A DNA stretch of 64,000 nucleotides from Phycisphaerales bacterium (GTDB taxonomy: Bacteria > Planctomycetota > Phycisphaerae > UBA1845): NCBI GenBank assembly GCA_020852275.1, contig JADZBE010000032.1, positions 124,001-188,000 on the forward strand, in the 5' to 3' direction. Below, in pieces: positions 1 through 7,816 of the stretch (position 1 is its first letter; each line of letters opens with the position of its first letter). The notes under the pieces are model-generated. The model had not been told where the DNA came from and searched no databases. It saw only the letters and a list, made by a program, of their open reading frames with translations. A program made the translations under genes and the position numbers.

Positions 1-146
1 CGAGAAAGCTAAGCGGGATGCGACCGTTCATTGCAGGCGACCGGGTGGAGTACGAAGCGCGGGTTGAATATCATGAATGTCGAAATGTAAGCGTGAACTC
101 AATTGGGGAGGATGAACGCGCGCCGGCATCGCCGGTTCGCGGGTCG

Positions 147-854
147 CTACTTCGGCATATCCCCTGGCGACTGGCCATCCGCGACGGTTGCCGCTTGCGC
201 AGCATCGCTCCCGGCTGCTTCGGAGGCGGGCGGCGCGATGTCCACCACGCGCTCGGCGTGGAGACCCCGACCCGTCAGGTAGTCGGTGAATTCGACCTTG
301 ACGTCGATCTGTCGCACGGACGGGGGAGGCATGGCAGAGAACGGGCACTTCAGCGTGTAGTGGTTCGTGAGGAACTTGCTGTGCCACGCCGCGCGAAGCT
401 CGTCCGGCTCGCTGATGCGGAGCAGGCCGACGACCTTCGGCTCGCCCATCACCGAGCTGTCCACAAGTTGCACGACGACCTGTCCGCCGACCGTGACGAC
501 GTTGCCCTCGTCGTCGAGCGGGCGGAAGTGGACGGTGACGCCGTCATCGCCCGGCGCGTCGTCGTAGTCCGCGCCGCGCGAGAGGGTCAGAATCTCCAGC
601 CCGGAGGCCTCGAACAGGCGGGCGCCGCGCGGATCCTTGAATGACTGGAGGTTGGCGACCTGCGTGCGAAGCTGGTCGATGCTGGCCCGATGTTCCTCGG
701 CCTCGCGCTGAAGCTGATCGTTGGTGACGCGAAGCTCGTCCACCTGCTTTTGCAACTCGACCTTGGTGGTCGAGTGTTCGCAGCCGCCCAGCGGAAGCAG
801 CAGCGCGACCGCCGCGGCGGACAGCAAACCTCCCAAGGGTCTGTGACGTCGCAT
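147..854 (-). CDS. Coiled-coil lipoprotein, function unknown
   Basis: Predicted 235-residue envelope lipoprotein. A signal peptide with basic n-region and hydrophobic core ends in a lipobox LGGC around residue 24, so it is probably lipid-anchored. Residues about 28-70 form a heptad-like coiled coil rich in L, Q and E (KVELQKQVDELR, DQLRTQVANLQ). The rest is a beta-rich domain (VTVHFRPLDDEGNVV, VEFTDYLTG) resembling an Ig or transthyretin-like fold. The ATG at 854 was chosen because it starts the signal peptide and has AGGAA about 8 bases upstream; the frame is open further but has no signal. It is transcribed away from the PLP enzyme's 3' end, so it may be a single gene. I do not recognise a characterised family. 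Confidence 0.7.
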   Translation of the reverse strand: MRRHRPLGGLLSAAAVALLLPLGGCEHSTTKVELQKQVDELRVTNDQLQREAEEHRASIDQLRTQVANLQSFKDPRGARLFEASGLEILTLSRGADYDDAPGDDGVTVHFRPLDDEGNVVTVGGQVVVQLVDSSVMGEPKVVGLLRISEPDELRAAWHSKFLTNHYTLKCPFSAMPPPSVRQIDVKVEFTDYLTGRGLHAERVVDIAPPASEAAGSDAAQAATVADGQSPGDMPK

Positions 855-1064
855 GATGTGTTTCCTATCGCCGAACGCGCGGCGGGGCAATGCGGACCCG
901 ATCGACCCGCCCACCTGTCCAGACCCCTTCTGATACCCCGACCCCGAGCAGAGGTGGCGATCGAACCCCATGCGCCCTGGCCCGGGGAACGCGTCACGCC
1001 TGGCCGGCACCAGCTCGCCCTCGCTGGCGCTACGGGTTCTGGTTTCTGCGTTTCGACGTTTCGC

Positions 1065-2378
1065 TTACGCCTTGCCCAGCGCCGAATCCAGGTCGGCGAT
1101 GATGTCGTGCCAGTCCTCCAGCCCGATGCTCAGCCGGATGCCGCCGGGGAGCAGGCCCTTGGCGAGCTTCTCTTCGGCGGGCATGGCCGAGTGGGTCATG
1201 GTGAACGGCGCCTCGATCAGCGTCTTGATCTGCCCCAGCGACACGGCCAGCGTAATTGAATAAGCAGAGTCCGCGATGGCGTTGATCATGCGCGCGGCGG
1301 GCTTTCCGCTGCCCTCGGGATCGCGCAAGACGAAGTAGAGCATGGAGCCGGGCGCGAATTTGCCGTGATAATCGCGCATCTGCCGGCGCGCCAGCGCGGC
1401 CTGCGGAAACGACTCCAGCCCCGGATAGAGCACGCGCTCGACCTTGGGGTGCTTCTCGAGGAACTCGGCCACGCGATGCGCCGTCTTCTGATAGTTCGCC
1501 ATGCGCGCCGCCAGCGTGGGCAGTCCGCAGACCAGCGGAGGCCAGGCGCCCTTGGGCGACAGCGAGCCGCCGAAGTCCTTGCGGTACAGGATCAGCGGCC
1601 GGCGCAGCTCGCGCGGGCCGATGACCGCGCCGCCGATGTCCGTGCCGAATCCGCCGATCGCCTTGGTGAGCGACTGGCAGACCAGGTGCGCGCCCAGCGT
1701 CAGCGGTCGCTGGCAGAAAGGCGTGGCGAAGGTGTTGTCCACCACGACCCACAGGCGATCCTCGGGCCCGCGCCTGGCATTCACCTCGTCGGCCACGGCG
1801 CGCACCGCAGCGATGTCGATCATGGCAAGGTCCGGGTTGACGGGCGTCTCGAAGTAGATGACGCGCGTCCCGGGGCGGATGGCCTGGCGCAGCGCGCCCG
1901 CCTGCGTGAGGTCCGCCAGCGTGGCATCGATGCCGTAGCGCGGCAGCCAGTTCTCGATCAGCGAATACGTGCAGCCATAGAGCACCTTGTGAGCGACGAT
2001 GTGCTCGCCGCTGCGGGTCAACGTGCAGATGGCCGCGCTGATCGCGGCCATGCCGGAGGCGTAGCAGACGGCCATTTCGCCGCACTCGGCCGCGGCGAGG
2101 TTGTCCTGCAACATGCCGCAGGTCGGCTCGTCGAGGCGGTCATAGATGTAGATCGGCTCGCGGTGGGGGTCCAGCCCCTCGCCGCGGCCAAAGGCCTCGA
2201 ACCCCTCGGCGCCGCGCTCGGCGGAGTCGAGACGAAAAGTGGCGCTGGCGGTCATCGGCGGGACGACGTGATGGTCGTAGTCCCAGCGCGCGGAGTGACT
2301 GACGCCGTGGATGAGCCGCGTGCGCATCTGACTGGTTCGTTCATCATGGGGCAAGGCGGGCGGAGCTTTGTCGTTCAT
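1065..2378 (-). CDS. Cys/Met-metabolism PLP-dependent enzyme (cystathionine gamma-synthase / methionine gamma-lyase family)
   Basis: A 437-residue fold-type I PLP enzyme of the trans-sulfuration family. Visible hallmarks: the tetramer-type motif YDRLDEPTCGMLQ near 79-91, the cofactor-stacking stretch CYASGMAAISAA near 105-116, the FETPVNP motif near 176-182, VVVDNTFATP near 211-220, and the Schiff-base lysine in CQSLTKAIGG (K239). The C-terminal GGIRLSIGLEDWHDI is typical. Substrate (cystathionine, methionine, homocysteine or an O-acyl-homoserine) cannot be read from sequence. ATG 2378 has AGGAG 11 bases upstream; an in-frame TTG at 2429 would add 17 unconserved residues. It stands alone, with repeats on its 5' side. 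Confidence 0.9.
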   Translation of the reverse strand: MNDKAPPALPHDERTSQMRTRLIHGVSHSARWDYDHHVVPPMTASATFRLDSAERGAEGFEAFGRGEGLDPHREPIYIYDRLDEPTCGMLQDNLAAAECGEMAVCYASGMAAISAAICTLTRSGEHIVAHKVLYGCTYSLIENWLPRYGIDATLADLTQAGALRQAIRPGTRVIYFETPVNPDLAMIDIAAVRAVADEVNARRGPEDRLWVVVDNTFATPFCQRPLTLGAHLVCQSLTKAIGGFGTDIGGAVIGPRELRRPLILYRKDFGGSLSPKGAWPPLVCGLPTLAARMANYQKTAHRVAEFLEKHPKVERVLYPGLESFPQAALARRQMRDYHGKFAPGSMLYFVLRDPEGSGKPAARMINAIADSAYSITLAVSLGQIKTLIEAPFTMTHSAMPAEEKLAKGLLPGGIRLSIGLEDWHDIIADLDSALGKA

Positions 2379-2454
2379 GGCGTTGATGTCTCCTGCAAGT
2401 TCTTCTCCGGCAGGGATATTGTCGGGCAAGCCGTCCGCGCGGCAAGCGGTAATG

Positions 2455-2508
2455 GCGGATGGCGAATGGCGAATGACGAATGACGAATGGCGAATGGCGA
2501 ATGGCGAA
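2455..2508. repeat. Octamer tandem repeat (GAATGGCG/GAATGACG)
   Basis: Six to seven tandem copies of an 8-bp unit, GAATGGCG alternating with GAATGACG, in the leader of the Cys/Met PLP gene. The same drifting octamer family recurs at 13401-13428, 13484-13532, 20509-20540, 20674-20708 and inside gatB at 44336-44400. Confidence 0.85.
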
Positions 2509-2515
2509 ATCGGAA

Positions 2516-2586
2516 CCCCTCACGCATGTGAGGAGCCATGCGCGCACTCGGAGGGGTGCATCAGAACCCCTCACGCAAGTGAGGGG
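2516..2586. repeat. Two hairpin repeats, CCCCTCAC-loop-GTGAGGGG
   Basis: Two copies of an 8-bp inverted repeat with a 4-base loop. The copy at 2567-2586 is perfect (CCCCTCACGCAAGTGAGGGG, loop GCAA, a GNRA-type loop). The copy at 2516-2535 has loop GCAT and one mismatch. Both follow GAAC. The same element lies in the other orientation at 13455-13474. There is no T-run, so it is not a standard intrinsic terminator. Confidence 0.8.
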
Positions 2587-2618
2587 CCGTCCATGAGGGT
2601 GACTCCTTCCAGCGGCGG

Positions 2619-2656
2619 GTGGCACGGATCCAGACCAGTGGACCCGTGCGGCACGT
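2619..2656. repeat. GGGTGGCACGG hairpin element
   Basis: GGGTGGCA followed by an imperfect inverted repeat whose arms are CACGGATCCA and TGGACCCGTG. It is related to the better-preserved copies at 40293-40325 and 45461-45492. It completes the 328-bp gene-free stretch 2379-2706, which otherwise holds only the octamer and CCCCTCAC repeats. Confidence 0.6.
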
Positions 2657-2706
2657 CTTCGCCCCGCACGCTCCCGATGGGGCCTCAGGTTGAGGGCTAG
2701 ACCGGA

Positions 2707-3270
2707 TCAAGAAAGCCGGGGCACCGCGGCTCGAATCGCCGCCAGCAGTTCCCAGGTGCCGTGCTCGCGGCACCACCGCTCGATGTACGGCCAGTCGAGC
2801 GTGTCTGCTCTCACGGATAGAACACCGACGATATCGTCGTGGTCCTTGGAACGATTCTGAAGCCCCAGCCAGCGCGACTTGGTGATTATCACGTCTTCGG
2901 CAGTCGTCACGTAGGCGTCGTGCCCATGCAGAGTGATGGGCTTGCGACGATTCAGGCGTTCCTGGTCGTGGGCGTCCCGGCTGAGCAGGAAAAGTTCGAT
3001 CTTAAAGGCTGTGCTCGTGTTGGTGATGATGTAGCGGTGCGTGCCGGTAACCGTCTCAAACGACAATTGTGGGTCGAGTCGAAGTCCAGGGGGCAGCCGT
3101 TTGGAGAGTGCCGCAACTTCCTCGCCCTCAAGCTCCACGACGAAATCCGCGTCCTTGGTTGAACGTGCGATGCCGTGGAAGCTGCTGGCCAGCGATCCGG
3201 TCAAGACGTAGCGGACGCCCATCGCGTTGAGCGCATCGAGGGTGGCGACGGTTGCTTCTTCGCTGGTCAT
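2707..3270 (-). CDS. Nucleotidyltransferase-fold protein (AbiEii/MNT-like)
   Basis: A 187-residue protein with the minimal nucleotidyltransferase signature: VLTGSLASSFHG near 22-33 (the GS turn) followed by ARSTKDADFVVE, which gives the paired metal-binding aspartates DxD. A later KIELFLLS strand could supply the third acidic residue. Proteins of this type transfer nucleotides, and some are toxins in two-gene modules (AbiEii, MNT/HEPN). It overlaps the stop of a 76-residue upstream gene by four bases (ATGA), so the two are almost certainly translated together. The substrate is unknown. The toxin reading is inference; an orphan housekeeping role is equally possible. Confidence 0.75.
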   Translation of the reverse strand: MTSEEATVATLDALNAMGVRYVLTGSLASSFHGIARSTKDADFVVELEGEEVAALSKRLPPGLRLDPQLSFETVTGTHRYIITNTSTAFKIELFLLSRDAHDQERLNRRKPITLHGHDAYVTTAEDVIITKSRWLGLQNRSKDHDDIVGVLSVRADTLDWPYIERWCREHGTWELLAAIRAAVPRLS

Positions 3271-3497
3271 CTGCGGACCTCCAGTCGGGCGACCAGTTCA
3301 AGCCTTTCCTCCAGAATCCTCCGCACCTGGGCCTCGTCCGCGTCGGGGAACTGATCCTTGATGCCCGCGATGGCCAGCGCGCACGCGAAATCGAACAGGC
3401 GAGGACCGTCCAGCAGCCGCTCCTCCGGCGGCGTCGCCCGCGCGGTGGCGAGCTTGTCGCGAAACAAGGCGTCAGCAAGTTCCTGTGTCGGGTTCAT
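3267..3497 (-). CDS. Small helical partner protein of the nucleotidyltransferase
   Basis: A 76-residue acidic, probably all-alpha protein (TQELADALFRDKL, DADEAQVRRILEERLELV). Start ATG at 3497 opens a compact helical protein; the frame runs further upstream but without similar character. Its stop overlaps the nucleotidyltransferase start by four bases, which indicates translational coupling. No DNA-binding or catalytic motif is visible. By position it could be a regulator or antitoxin-like partner, but the sequence does not show this. Confidence 0.65.
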   Translation of the reverse strand: MNPTQELADALFRDKLATARATPPEERLLDGPRLFDFACALAIAGIKDQFPDADEAQVRRILEERLELVARLEVRR

Positions 3498-3641
3498 TCG
3501 ATTTTCATGGCGCCACAGCTTCCAGCGCGGGCAACGGCATCCTCTCATTCTACACGCAGTTTCCCGCGATCAACCGCGAGCCGGCGGTTTCCGGTCTCCG
3601 CCACGATCGCCGTGGGACTCGTTCAACCGGCCGGCATGCGC

Positions 3642-3647
3642 TATAAT
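3642..3647 (+). promoter_or_regulatory. -10 box (TATAAT) before thiS
   Basis: A perfect TATAAT hexamer, rare in this GC-rich sequence, 33 bases before the thiS start. No convincing TTGACA sits at 16-18 bases upstream. No TPP riboswitch landmarks (CUGAGA, GAUAAUGC-like core) are seen in the leader. Confidence 0.55.
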
Positions 3648-3680
3648 CCGCGACGCGCCAGGCTTTTTTTGGAACCGTTC

Positions 3681-3881
3681 ATGCGCGTGACGATCAACGG
3701 ACAAGCTGAGGAAATTCACGAGGGCGCGACCGTCGGGGAGCTGCTGACGGCGCGGGGGCTGGCGCCGGTCCGGGTGGCGGTGGAGATTAATGAGGAACTC
3801 GTCCCGCGACGGGCGTTCGGCGAGCGACGGCTCCGCGCGGAGGACCGGGTCGAAGTGGTGACGTTCGTGGGGGGCGGGTGA
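3681..3881 (+). CDS. thiS: Sulfur carrier protein ThiS
   Basis: A 66-residue ubiquitin-like sulfur carrier for thiazole synthesis in thiamine biosynthesis. It starts [11 protein letters not shown] with the expected first beta strand and ends with the obligatory Gly-Gly tail ([10 protein letters not shown]). That tail is adenylated and converted to thiocarboxylate by ThiF, then donates sulfur to ThiG. Family length is about 65 residues, so the ATG at 3681 is firm. Its TGA overlaps the thiG ATG by one base. No thiF, thiH/thiO or thiE is nearby. Confidence 0.93.
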   Translation: MRVTINGQAEEIHEGATVGELLTARGLAPVRVAVEINEELVPRRAFGERRLRAEDRVEVVTFVGGG

Positions 3882-4732
3882 TGCAGGTTTCAGTGGAGAC
3901 GGCGGGGCGGTCGGACGCCTGCACGATCGGGCGGTTTACGTTCACGTCGCGCCTGTTTGTCGGGACGGGGAAGTACGCCAACTTCGATCACATGCGCGCG
4001 GCGCTCGACGCCTCGCAGTGTCAGGTCGTCACCGTGGCCGTGCGCCGAGACGTGCTCACCGAGGAGGGCGGCAGGAAGCCCGACAGCATTCTCGATCACC
4101 TCGACCCGAAGCGCTACACCATTTTGCCCAACACGGCCGGGTGTTTTACGGCGAAGGACGCGGTGCGCTCCGCGCGGCTGGGGCGCGATCTGCTCGAAGG
4201 GATGGATAACCCGGGCGCCGCATGGGTGAAGCTTGAAGTGCTCGCCGATCGCAAGACGCTGCTGCCGGATCCGATCGGGACGCTGGAGGCGACGAAGACG
4301 CTGGTGTCCGAAGGGTTGCAGGTTCTCGCGTACACCAATGATGATCCGATCCTGGCGATGCGGCTGAAGGAAGCCGGCGCGACGAGCGTGATGCCGCTGG
4401 GCGCGCCGATCGGCAGCGGGCTGGGGATTCTGAATCCGAACAACATCCGCCTGTGCCTGGAGTATCTGAAGGAGGGCGACTCGACGTATCCGGTGATCGT
4501 GGACGCGGGAGTGGGCACCGCGTCGGACGTGACGGTGGCGATGGAACTCGGCGCGGACGGCGTGCTGCTCAACACCGGGATCGCCGGCGCGAAGGACCCG
4601 GTGGGCATGGCGCGGGCGATGGCGCTGGCGTGCGAGTCGGGGCGGCTGGCGTTTCGCTCGGGGCGCATTGCGAAGAAAGCGTATGCCGCAGCGTCCTCAC
4701 CTTGGGAGGGGCGGATTGCGACCGGGGGGTAG
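3881..4732 (+). CDS. thiG: Thiazole synthase ThiG
   Basis: A 283-residue TIM-barrel enzyme that condenses deoxyxylulose 5-phosphate, dehydroglycine and ThiS-thiocarboxylate to the thiazole phosphate of thiamine. The Schiff-base lysine lies in WVKLEVL (K117). The phosphate-binding C-terminal part is clear: [37 protein letters not shown]. Family length is about 255-270, so the protein has a slightly long N-terminus ([17 protein letters not shown] lead). ATG 3881 overlaps the thiS stop; a GTG directly before it at 3878 is also possible. Confidence 0.95.
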   Translation: MQVSVETAGRSDACTIGRFTFTSRLFVGTGKYANFDHMRAALDASQCQVVTVAVRRDVLTEEGGRKPDSILDHLDPKRYTILPNTAGCFTAKDAVRSARLGRDLLEGMDNPGAAWVKLEVLADRKTLLPDPIGTLEATKTLVSEGLQVLAYTNDDPILAMRLKEAGATSVMPLGAPIGSGLGILNPNNIRLCLEYLKEGDSTYPVIVDAGVGTASDVTVAMELGADGVLLNTGIAGAKDPVGMARAMALACESGRLAFRSGRIAKKAYAAASSPWEGRIATGG

Positions 4733-4830
4733 GGGGTAGGGGGCAGGCTGCCGGCTGCTAGCTGCTGGCTGCGAGCCAGAGGTGCGGACGCGCATGCTTC
4801 AGGACGGCGCCGGTTCGTAACCTAACGGTG

Positions 4831-4920
4831 TCCCCGATCATCGAGTCCCCGAACCCCGTGTCGCTGAACTCCGTGTCGCTGAACTCCAAGTCGCTGAACT
4901 CCAAGTCGCTGAACTCCGAG
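4831..4920. repeat. 15-bp tandem repeat (TCGCTGAACTCCAAG)
   Basis: Six consecutive 15-bp units. The central four are TCGCTGAACTCC plus GTG, AAG, AAG and GAG. The first two are diverged (TCCCCGATCATCGAG, TCCCCGAACCCCGTG). The array lies between the thiG and tadA 3' ends, just past the tadA stop. Because the unit is a multiple of three it keeps frame on both strands, but no gene appears to use it. Confidence 0.85.
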
Positions 4921-4935
4921 TCCCCGCCTTGCTCT

Positions 4936-5475
4936 TCACTTCTTCCCCAGCGCGCGTTGCCGTGCGAAGAACTCCTTGAGGATCGCGCTGCACGGCGCTT
5001 CCAGGATGCCACAGGTCACCTGAACCTGGTGGTTGAGACGCGGGTCCGTCGGGATCGTGTACAGCGACGCGCAGGCGCCGGCCTTGGGGTCCGTCGCGCC
5101 GTACACGAGCCGCCGGATGCGAGCGAGCACGATGGCCCCCGCGCACATGGCGCACGGTTCGAGCGTGACGTACAACGTGCAGTCGTCCAGCCGCCAGTCG
5201 CCCACGGACTCGGCGGCGGCGGTGATGGCCAGCATCTCGGCGTGGGCCGTCGGGTCGTGGAGCGTCTGTCGCTGGTTGAATCCGCGACCGATGACGCGCC
5301 CGCCGCGCACCACGACCGCGCCGACAGGAACCTCATCCGCATCCATGGCAGTCTGGGCCAGGTCGAGCGCGGCGGACATGAAACGCTCGTCGATGCGCGG
5401 GCCATCGTCGCTGCGCGGCGGGTCATCATCGTGCGGCATGTGGTCGCCATCGAGGTTGTCAGTGGAGTCGTGCAT
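4936..5475 (-). CDS. tadA: tRNA-specific adenosine deaminase TadA
   Basis: Deaminates the wobble adenosine of tRNA-Arg(ACG) to inosine. The zinc site is complete: HAE (H78, E80) in [11 protein letters not shown], and PCxxC in [10 protein letters not shown] (C108, C111). VPVGAVVV precedes it and the C-terminal dimer region is present. At 179 residues it is slightly longer than the usual 150-165. The extra residues are an acidic N-terminus ([18 protein letters not shown]). The conserved region begins at DERFMSAAL (Met 33), so ATGs at 5475 and 5439 are both possible. The ATG at 5475 lies inside a short-repeat tract and lacks a ribosome site. Confidence 0.92.
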   Translation of the reverse strand: MHDSTDNLDGDHMPHDDDPPRSDDGPRIDERFMSAALDLAQTAMDADEVPVGAVVVRGGRVIGRGFNQRQTLHDPTAHAEMLAITAAAESVGDWRLDDCTLYVTLEPCAMCAGAIVLARIRRLVYGATDPKAGACASLYTIPTDPRLNHQVQVTCGILEAPCSAILKEFFARQRALGKK

Positions 5476-5549
5476 CGTTCAGCGTTCAGCGTTCATCGTG
5501 AATCGTGAATCGTGCATCGTTCAGCGTGCATCGTGAATCGCTCATCGCT
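5472..5549. repeat. Degenerate repeat tract (CGTTCAGCGTTCATCGTGAATCG)
   Basis: About 78 bp of drifting 8-9-bp units built from GTTCAGC, GTTCATC, GTGAATC and GTGCATC. It touches the possible tadA start codon and resembles the octamer family seen elsewhere, with CATCG or AATCG in place of GAATG. Confidence 0.75.
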
Positions 5550-5848
5550 GCCGGTCTGGTTCTTCCTCGACTCTGCTTCCGGCGTCTTGGCGTTTCAGCG
5601 TTTCATTTCCTCCTTGCGACGCGGGCGCTGAGCCTATCCCATTCCGGTACAAATAACGACAGTCGGGCAGGCAACACCCCTTACGATCGCCCGGGCGCTG
5701 TCGCGCAGGCCGGGTAGGCCGGCCGGCGTGCAGCGCACGTTGGCTTGGCTGGATGGCAGGCCGGGTAGCGATGTCGTTTAAGGAATCTTTCAGAGCCGCG
5801 CGCATGAGCGAGGGTTGTCTCCCGCATCTTGGGCGGCGTCCCACGCTT

Positions 5849-5923
5849 CCTCACAGAGCAGTGGCACACCGGGATACTCTGCTCACGGAGCAGTGGCACT
5901 CCGGGATACGCTGCTGCCGGTCG
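5849..5923. repeat. Hairpin array A, site 1 (GAGCAGTGGCACACC, 32-bp period)
   Basis: Two units with GAGCAGTGGCA at 5856 and 5888, exactly 32 bp apart, and the start of a third at CTGCTG. The second forms a hairpin with arms CTGCTC and GAGCAG around ACG. Linker CCGGGATAC is the same as at 10845-10940. The rest of the 543-bp gap 5476-6018 shows no gene. Confidence 0.8.
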
Positions 5924-6018
5924 CGGCTCTGTTACATTGAAACGGGCAGCACAGGCGGTCGGTTGTCGGATCGGGTTGGCAATCCGCGCCTGAGGCGCGA
6001 TGATGTCCGAGGAGCGCC

Positions 6019-6684
6019 ATGCGTCAGAACATCAACTTCATCCGCCAGTTCATCGCCAACCCGCATTCGGTCGGCGCGGTGGCGCCCAGTTCGCGTCACC
6101 TGGCGCGGGCGCTGTGTGAACCGTATGTCCGCTCGACGGGAGCCTGCCACGTGCTCGAGGTCGGCGCGGGGACCGGGGCGGTGACGCGCCACCTCGGGAC
6201 GGTGCTGCGCGCGGAGGATCGGCTGGACATCAGCGAGCTGTCGCCCGTTTTCGCCGACGCGCTGCGACGGGATGTGCTGACGATGCCTTGCTTCGCCGAG
6301 GCCGTGGCGCAGCGCCGCGTGCGTCTCTTCGAAGGTCCGGTGCAGGACATCATCGGGCGGCAGCAGTACGACTTCATCGTCTCCGGACTGCCGCTGACCA
6401 TCTTCACGGTGGATCAGGTGCGCGAGATTCTCGACGCGCTGCGCCGCAGCCTCAAGCCCGGGGGCGTGTTCAGCTACTTCGAGTACATCGGACTGCGCAG
6501 AATCTCCGGCGCGGTGATGACGGGCAGCGAGCGGCGAAGGGCGCGCGACGTGTCGCGCTTCCTGACGCAGAGCATCGCAACCTATCAGTTTGATCGCCGG
6601 ACCGTGCTGCTCAACCTGCCGCCGGCCTACGCGCGCCACTGGCGCTTCGAGCCGTCGGGCGAGCGCGACGTGGGCGGGGCATGA
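6019..6684 (+). CDS. SAM-dependent methyltransferase, phospholipid N-methyltransferase (PmtA)-like
   Basis: A 221-residue class I methyltransferase. The N-terminal FIANPHSVGAVAPSSRHLA (near 11-29) is the hallmark shared by bacterial phosphatidylethanolamine N-methyltransferases (PmtA). It is followed by SAM motif I VLEVGAGTGAVT near 44-55, an acidic motif II (DISEL) and VSGLPLTIFT in place of the motif IV of DNA/RNA enzymes. A helical hydrophobic segment with RRSLKPGGVFSYFEYIG follows. The likely role is lipid head-group methylation at the membrane. An rRNA adenine methyltransferase is less likely because NPPY is absent. GAGGAG lies 4 bases before the ATG. Confidence 0.75.
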   Translation: MRQNINFIRQFIANPHSVGAVAPSSRHLARALCEPYVRSTGACHVLEVGAGTGAVTRHLGTVLRAEDRLDISELSPVFADALRRDVLTMPCFAEAVAQRRVRLFEGPVQDIIGRQQYDFIVSGLPLTIFTVDQVREILDALRRSLKPGGVFSYFEYIGLRRISGAVMTGSERRRARDVSRFLTQSIATYQFDRRTVLLNLPPAYARHWRFEPSGERDVGGA

Positions 6685-6771
6685 GGGAGCTGGCTTCCCG
6701 CCCGCGCGGCAATGACGGCGCTGGATTCCCGCTTTCCACGAAGTGACGGGCTTCGCCGTTCGCCGCGTGCC

Positions 6772-7728
6772 CTACGGCTCGTCCGTGATGACGTCCCCCG
6801 TGTACACGACCTCGAAGTCGCGGATGCGCACGCGACCCAGCTCGCGCAGTTCGTCGTCATCCCAGCGCGGGTCCGGCGCGCCGGAGATGTAACCATCCGA
6901 CCCGTTGTCGGCCACCATCATGCCGTAGGTCTTCAGCGCGCGGAGAATCACCTGCACGTTCGGCGAAAAACCGGAAATGTCGAAGTCGCTGCTCAGCCGC
7001 AACCGCAGACCCATCGGTGGCAGATCTGGATCGCGCGACGTGCTGGCGAAGTGCGTGGCCGGGAGGATGAATCCGCGCTGCGAGCGGCTGACGGTGAAGC
7101 GCAAGGCGTGCGTGATCGCGCCCTTCTCGACGACCTCGTCGTAACGCACAAGTCCCGCGAAGATCGGCAAGCCCGCGGCATCCGCCGACGTCCAGAAGAA
7201 GGGGCGCAGGTCGTTGGACGTCAGGTCCCAGACCGCGCCGCAGTCGGCGCGCCATTTCTGCCCGCCGCGCCGCGGAAACGCGCGGTACATCTCGTAGAGC
7301 TTGAGGTTGTCCACGTCGATGACCAGCACGTGGCGGTCGCCGTTGCCGTCGGGTCCGCCCTCGATCGGCGCGTCCGGCGGAACCGGATACGGACCGGGGT
7401 CGCTCTCGTCGCCGTAGGCGCGGAAGCGGATGCGCACCTCCGGCTGCTCATCGCGCACCAGAACGTAAGGGATGCCGTTGGGCGCGCCGTTCCAGACTGT
7501 GCCGAAGTCCGGGTGCAGCCCGCGGTCCAGACCGATGGAGGCGAGAAAGTCCGCCGAGTTCTCGTGTACGGGGTACGCAGAAACGTCGGCATTCCATGGG
7601 TTGTCGGGAGGAAAGATCGGCGGAACTTCCTGGGCGAGTGTCGCGGCTCTGCCAAACCACAAACCAGCCAGTGCGAACCCGGCGCTACGGCTCAGCTTGA
7701 ACAACCGGCATGCACAGTGACGTTTCAC
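6772..7728 (-). CDS. Conserved secreted protein, function unknown
   Basis: A 318-residue exported protein. GTG 7728 has AAGGGA about 8 bases upstream and gives a signal peptide (basic MKRHCACRLFK, hydrophobic core, cleavage near ATLAQE). The mature part holds blocks I associate with an uncharacterised secreted family of myxobacteria and actinobacteria: SIGLDRGLHPDFGTVWNG, GDRHVLVIDVDNLKLYEMY, TSADAAGLPIFAGLVRYDEV, and YGMMVADNGSDGYISGAPDP near the C-terminus. There are no transmembrane helices beyond the signal. An upstream TTG (7746) is possible. No function can be assigned. Confidence 0.8.
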   Translation of the reverse strand: MKRHCACRLFKLSRSAGFALAGLWFGRAATLAQEVPPIFPPDNPWNADVSAYPVHENSADFLASIGLDRGLHPDFGTVWNGAPNGIPYVLVRDEQPEVRIRFRAYGDESDPGPYPVPPDAPIEGGPDGNGDRHVLVIDVDNLKLYEMYRAFPRRGGQKWRADCGAVWDLTSNDLRPFFWTSADAAGLPIFAGLVRYDEVVEKGAITHALRFTVSRSQRGFILPATHFASTSRDPDLPPMGLRLRLSSDFDISGFSPNVQVILRALKTYGMMVADNGSDGYISGAPDPRWDDDELRELGRVRIRDFEVVYTGDVITDEP

Positions 7729-7774
7729 GCGAGAATCCCTTTCCAAGTCAGTTCATCCGTCGAGCGCGCCGGTC

Positions 7775-7800
7775 CACCGGCTGGAAAGCCGGTGCCCCAC
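7775..7800. repeat. Hairpin repeat B (CACCGGCT-GGAA-AGCCGGTGCCCCAC)
   Basis: A perfect 8-bp inverted repeat, CACCGGCT and AGCCGGTG, with a GGAA (GNRA) loop and trailing CCCCAC. It lies between the 5' end of the secreted protein gene and the SirB1-like gene. Relatives occur at 30890-30912, 35574-35622 and 41090-41151. Confidence 0.75.
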
Positions 7801-7816
7801 CCGAGCCGGCGCCGCG

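Noticed and set aside
2379..2706. SAM riboswitch before the Cys/Met PLP gene
   Set aside because: No SAM-I or SAM-II core pattern; the spacer is occupied by octamer and hairpin repeats.
3498..3680. TPP riboswitch upstream of thiS-thiG
   Set aside because: The conserved core (CUGAGA and the GAUAAUGC-like segment) is not present in the leader; only a TATAAT promoter box is seen.
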